Below are positions 59,168 through 64,000 of a stretch of DNA of 64,000 nucleotides, piece by piece. The notes below the pieces were generated by a model. That model saw only the letters and a list, made by a program, of their open reading frames with translations. It was not told where the DNA came from and searched no databases. Made by a program: the position numbers and the translations under genes. The stretch comes from Holothuria scabra (lineage: Eukaryota; Echinodermata; Holothuroidea; Aspidochirotida; Holothuriidae): assembly GCA_037179385.1 (NCBI GenBank), contig CM074195.1, positions 5,574,438 through 5,638,437 on the forward strand, given 5' to 3'. Every line of letters begins with the position of its first letter. Position 1 is the first letter of the stretch.

Positions 59168-59816
59168 AGAGTGTGTTCCAACTTGAGAACAACCAGGAGA
59201 TCAGATCCAGTTCAGACCCCGCACAGGAGATCAATCTGCAAGTGGGAATGCTCTCGTTCCCTGGATCAGATCCCGAGAGCTTGATCGCTCCTTCGGGGAG
59301 GATCAGACCACGCTCAGGCGATCAAGAAAACATGTGGGAACACAAAGGGGGATCAAGGTGACCTGAGATCAATGACATACTTCTGCAGTGAAGCTCCTCA
59401 GGCCACAAAACCTTGTGTAAACAAACCTGACCTGCACACATAATTTCAATGAAAGAACTTCCTTTTACTTGAACTGGAGGAGGGGATCAGATCTCGTGCA
59501 GGCGAACAAATGGGAACACTCATGCGGCTGGTCACAAAATTTTCCAGTTGATTGGGCTGATCAGCATAGGGGGAGCAAGTGGGAACACAGCCTTAGGGAA
59601 GCTGCCAGCTAGGGCATATGACTTAGATTTCAGACAAGGAAATGCAACCTTCTGACGAATTCAAGTATTACAGGCCACTTATTTCTTCTTGTTCAGCTGT
59701 GTTTTATGAAACTTATATTCCTACTCACCAAAGAACATTGACTGGCATTGTCTTAAGTAGGTGATGATATGTACCCTCATTGTCATTGGGGATTAAGGTC
59801 CATTGATTCTGTGAAT
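59168..59816. repeat. GATC-rich ~650-bp repeat, copy 2
   Basis: Direct copy of 55938-56585, highly similar throughout, with matching ends at ccattga on the right. The inverted words gtgttccaacttg and caagtgggaacac mark the GATC-rich part. Confidence 0.85.
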
Positions 59817-59946
59817 TTTGCATTCTGCTGGCAATTGAGACATAATTTTGTATCTCTTCATTAACAAAAGATGCTGACAACAATGGGGAAGATCTTTTTA
59901 TCCTGCAATTTTGGCCAAAATTTCCCACTGATTTCCAGCCATACAT
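59731..59946 (-). other. Orphan minus-strand open frame with exon-like edges
   Basis: The frame begins after a ttttactag acceptor-like stretch and ends in CTTTG followed by gtgagt. It reads, for example, GTYHHLLKTMPVNVL near the end. Its last ~85 bases are duplicated at about 56500-56585. Joining it to the CAMTA exon at 58739 by these sites would make an immediate stop, so it is not a normal CAMTA exon. It could be a transposon-encoded or chance open frame. Confidence 0.25.
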
Positions 59947-60652
59947 CTAGTAAAATATGCCAAATGTTGGCACTTATCAATCAGTGTTGTGGTCAAGATC
60001 ATGCATGACACTCTGAAGCTACAGATTTTAAAGCCAGGAACAGCTTGGAAGCCTCAAGCTTCTGTACATATCATGTTACAAGATTACATTTTCAGCCTTG
60101 GACTGCAACTAGGCATCAATAACATAGCAACAACACTAGGTGTTACAGCATTTAGTTAAAGTAATGCAGGTGCTAGGCACCACATTTCCTTTGAAAGTTT
60201 TTTTACATGAGGCAACTAAAAAGCAAAGTCATTCACAAAAACCAACCTTGATCTGTTTACCACATCAGACATGTAGCAGCTTGCCGAAAAACAGCCTTAA
60301 TATGCAAATATTTTATACTCACTTTTCACGCCAATTTCCTTGGCAATGGAGCATGCGATTTTATGGTGGCAGATTAAATCACACATTACATATGCATGGC
60401 TGAACTTTTGGTGACTAGTAAGTACAAAACTGTACAGTATCTTTTCAAATCAATCATCATGTAAAAACCAAAGTGTGAACTAGCACAATTCTTCATATTG
60501 GAGAAGTGCCAAAGGAGATATCTCCATTTTTTTTATCTAGAATCATATAGAATATGAGGACTCAAAATTATTACAAAACTTGATATATATGGCCACTGCA
60601 GTTTCAGATGGGTTTGACCAAGAAGAAAGTTTAAAGGGAAATATTGCATTTA

Positions 60653-62399
60653 CATACCTGCCAACTTTTTCCAAAGAAAAATAGTAATGACCCTTACAAA
60701 AAAAGGTGTGGCAATTGGTTCCAAATTCGCAGGTTTTCACAGGTTTTTTCCAGGGGTTATCACAGGATTTTGCATGAAAACGTGTGGTTTCCCTTGACAT
60801 TGACACAGGTTGATCATTTGCCACAGGTTCGACACAGGTTTGCCACGGGTTTGGCATGGGTTTTATGTGCAAAACGTGTGGTGATAAAAACTAGGGATAA
60901 CAAAGAATTCTTCCACAAAACCTGTGGCTTGATATTAAAGGCAAGGAAATGTGTGCAAGACCTGTGTCAAACCTGTGAGTAGAAGGTTCCAAAAACGCAG
61001 GTTTGTCACCCAAGAACACGGGTGATTTCCTTTGTTTTTCCACGCATGATCACACATGGTGCAGACACAGGCTGACGCACCTTTTTTTGTAAGGGGAAGA
61101 TACACGTGGTGATCGCCGGCCCGGGGGAGGGGGTGTCCCCCTCCCCTTTGAAAAATTTTTGCCTTTGAACAACAGGCTAGACGCAAAATGGTGCAACATT
61201 TGAATGAAATTTTTTTGTTTATTTTTTTTGCTTTGTGAAATATCTTCAAGGAGAAAGTTGCATCTTTACATGCAGTTAACTTTAAATCTGTGAGGAAACA
61301 GAAATGCATGAAATAGCCCCTTTGCCATCTACATTCCACTGGCCATCCCAAATCAACTGTAGGCTAGATACCTCATAAGAATGGCTATTTGTTTCCCTTT
61401 ACTAGGCTTTTCTAGGCTTAGATATTTTGGAAATTTTCACCCTCCAAAACTAAGTTACTAGTAAGACATTAGCTAGGCCCTACTAGGCCCCTACATTACA
61501 TTTACCTACAAAAAGGCTGGGTGTTTGGGTCTAGTGATATTATTCTTCATAGTTTGACACATATTCCAACAAACCAGAGAGTGCAGAGGCCTATCATTGA
61601 AATTGAATCCTCACTCTGTCAATTGCGTTAATATAATTAATAAGCCAGTCAGCTAGCCTATACCAGGAATCTCACGTTACGCTAAGGCATACTCTATAGG
61701 CCTAGCCTACACTCAGATACTACAATAGTAGCTTAAAGTTCAATGAAATACATCGTGCATTACTTCACGGTCACATACAGTAGCCTAACGTTAGGCCTCA
61801 CTGAGAAACCTTCCAAGTTTCGCTAACCGGAATCGATGTTTCCAAACGTGGAGCAGTTAGGCTGTTCGTACAGTAAATTTAGGTTTGAATTTTAAAGAAT
61901 ATTCACTGGTAAGAATCTCAAAAAAGAACGATGTTTACCATCAACAGAGAGCGCTACGAAGCATAACCATTAACACGTCATTGACATATGCACAGCCAGC
62001 CAAAGGATGCGATAAGAACCACCACTGCACTGCACCAGAAGTGCAATTACATGTCACCGTGTTACATACCGTGCAGCCGTATTGCGTGCTGCATGCATGC
62101 TATATAGAGCATGTGTGCTGTATCCATACGTACACACAGAAGCAGTGTGGTATTGCATAACACACACAGAAGCCAACTTAACACACTGCGAGGCAGTATA
62201 CGGCAGTGCATGCAGCGCTGAGTGTATTACCACTAGTTGGTGTATGCAGGAGCTTTCCACATTGCATGTTTACATTTGAAGACTGTACTTCAGGGATCGG
62301 GAAAATGAAAAATCGTAATTTGGGCGTTGTAATTTGGAATTCGTTATCAGGTATAAAAAATCGTAATAATTACGCCAAAATCGTAAAAGTTGGCAGGTA
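60653..62399. mobile_element. 1747-bp inverted-repeat element, catacctgccaac ends, near-perfect 8-bp target duplication
   Basis: The left end catacctgccaacttt is inverted at the right end (aaagttggcaggta). The flanks tgcattta (60645-60652) and tgcgttta (62400-62407) differ at one base. No transposase is visible; the interior includes a nested palindromic element (60690-61104). The ctgccaac core resembles the ends of the 186-bp element at 24780. Confidence 0.75.
60690..61104. mobile_element. ~415-bp palindromic MITE nested inside the 1.75-kb element
   Basis: The ends cccttacaaaaaaaggtg and cacctttttttgtaaggg are exact inverted repeats. The left half is full of acaggttt words and the right half of aaacctgtg words, so the whole unit can fold on itself. 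The target duplication is not clear. Confidence 0.8.
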
Positions 62400-64000
62400 T
62401 GCGTTTAAAATGCTCCAACATAGCACAAAAAGTTAATAGCTCTAGTCATTTTCAAATCATTTGGTCTCGACAATAAATAACAGCAATAGCTTCATCTCCT
62501 TAAAATATCAAACACAAGAAGAGTAACAGAAGTTGTATCTTTTGAAATGTTGAAAGTTTGGGTGAACAAATTATTTTTGAGCAACAAACAACTGGTTTTC
62601 TAAATGAGGGAAACTTCTTGAAAAGAAGACTACCTTATTGCCTTTTTTGTAATCATTTTTTGCTCTTTGCCAATAAAAATTGGTTTTTAAAGGATGTAAT
62701 TTCTTTGTAAAACAAACATAATATTTCCCTCAAGTTAAGAAAAAGAAAAAACTTAAAGCAATAATACTCCACCCCCTCCCCTCCAACCCCCTCGATCTAG
62801 CTACCACTTTGCTTCTAGTGTATTGAATCTGCTTAGACTGTATCTTCTGAAGGTAACACTGTTTTGTAGGACACTTCTACCTTCAAAATACTCGTGTCAG
62901 TCACAGTTCACATTTAATTCCTCACATCGATGCAATGATCCAGAAGCAACAACTACTTTTACAACATCAATTGATGTTTGTCTTAGAAGCACACATAACT
63001 ACAGTTATTTCCTAGATGAACCCTTTTTGCTCCCCACATACACCTACAATACTTGTCTATCTTGACATTCTATAAATGCACCAGGATACGTTTGCAAGGG
63101 TAGTAAAACTATCACATAAACAACTCAAACTTGACAATTACTACCCAAAGTTCTTCAATTCAGTAGACGGCAGTAGGACTCGTTGAGAAAGGTTTGCAGC
63201 TTTATACTAGCTGCAAAACAAGCAGGAAGTCAAAATTGTGGCCTTGCTGCTAATGGAGTGTTTTGAGTTAGCGATCAATACCATATTAATTTAAACAGGC
63301 CTTCATGCAGCCAGTTTGAAAGCAAAATGAAATGCTTCTCATCAAATTTTTATCCAATAAAACATTTCTGTAACAAGGGCATGTGGAGGTCAGTGCTCTG
63401 TTAAAATCTTCGAGAGATTTATGTGCTCACTGCAAATTGTGAAGAACTTCACAAATAGAAATTTTTCCATTTCACGATATATGGGCAACATGAAAAATTT
63501 TCATCAATTGGTAAAACAAAGAACTCGAGAGGATAGCACACAAGTGTGATTGGTACAGACATTCAGACTTATTCGTTCTGTTAAAATAAAAGTAAAAATT
63601 TTAATGTTTAGATAGCTGGTATGAGTTCATACTTTGCCTATCTTCCAGAACAAATGCTGCACTATTGTCTGTCACTGTATTTTCCCTTGTTAATATGAGA
63701 CAAGTATTGCTTCTCCTAGGCTCCTAATTAAACTTTGCAGATTTTGTGGCAAGTGTGAGAGTCTCAGGTTGGATGGCCACATTTTTGCCGTCAATCATTT
63801 TGAAGTGCACTTAAAGAGATCCCCCAAAATATCACAAAATAGCTTACAATTACACAATTATCAGAAGAGGACTCAGCACAAATGCAAAAAATGAAGATAC
63901 ATGATAAAATTTTGTTGGGCATAAAACCTTGTAGGGGAGCAGTGTTTCCTCTAAGAAATTAACCATTGGGTCAAAATGACCTGTTTGGAAAATATTGACT

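Larger units (their letters stand above)
58740..64000 (-). other. CAMTA: CAMTA intron, at least 5.2 kb, running out of the window
   Basis: No exon encoding the rest of CG-1 is visible, so the intron upstream of the NPDIV exon probably continues past 64000. It contains the second GATC-rich repeat (59168-59816), an orphan open frame (59731-59946) and a 1.75-kb inverted-repeat element (60653-62399). 62400-64000 shows nothing recognisable besides a C-rich patch near 62768-62795. Confidence 0.7.

Noticed and set aside
59731..59946. A missing CAMTA CG-1 exon
   Set aside because: It has an acceptor-like and a donor-like edge but no CG-1 motifs, and joining it to the exon at 58739 gives a stop codon at once.
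60644..60982. 112-codon open frame in the nested palindromic MITE
   Set aside because: It is produced by the acaggttt repetition of the element and shows no protein family.
1..64000. CRISPR arrays, operons, ribosome binding sites or prokaryotic defence systems
   Set aside because: The window is intron-bearing eukaryotic DNA; no regularly spaced identical repeats with unique spacers or bacterial gene organisation are present.

Overview
The window is non-coding-rich, AT-rich eukaryotic DNA with long GT-AG introns, tRNA-derived SINEs, a non-LTR retrotransposon remnant and many small inverted-repeat transposons. It reads as a metazoan nuclear genome. A marine invertebrate deuterostome, perhaps an echinoderm, is my best guess: the protein is clearly animal-type CAMTA, and short taggcct-type words recur around 61.4-61.8 kb. 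The species cannot be fixed from sequence alone.

The only gene I can support is a calmodulin-binding transcription activator (CAMTA) on the minus strand, from 58739 down to 20313. Fourteen exons can be placed with splice sites and codon phases that all agree. Together they give 3869 nt, about 1289 codons, with no internal stop. In protein order they encode the end of the CG-1 DNA-binding domain, a Cys-rich/basic segment, a long Ser/Thr/Pro-rich region with an acidic patch, the TIG/IPT domain, a short helix, ankyrin repeats, a Pro-rich and acidic linker, and a run of IQ calmodulin-binding motifs. The 5' part of the gene (start codon and most of CG-1) lies beyond 64000. The last short C-terminal exon and 3'UTR should lie below 20313 but I could not identify them.

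Layout: 1-20312, probably downstream of or around the CAMTA 3' end, is repeats plus unassigned sequence. 20313-28244 holds the IQ, linker and ankyrin exons, with a LINE fragment in the first intron. 28245-43089 holds spread-out ankyrin, helix and TIG exons separated by introns carrying SINEs and hAT-like MITEs. 45809-47118 is the largest exon. 47119-58739 holds three small exons in repeat-filled introns. 58740-64000 is intron with a 1.7-kb inverted-repeat element.

The introns record much transposition. Several elements have recognisable target-site duplications, one MITE is nested in another with its empty site preserved elsewhere in the window, and about ten copies of one SINE body carry two different tRNA-like heads. 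The most unusual gene-level observation is a ~107-bp tandem repeat that has triplicated a CAMTA 3' splice site. I found no convincing evidence for a wholly new biological system, and no second protein-coding gene.
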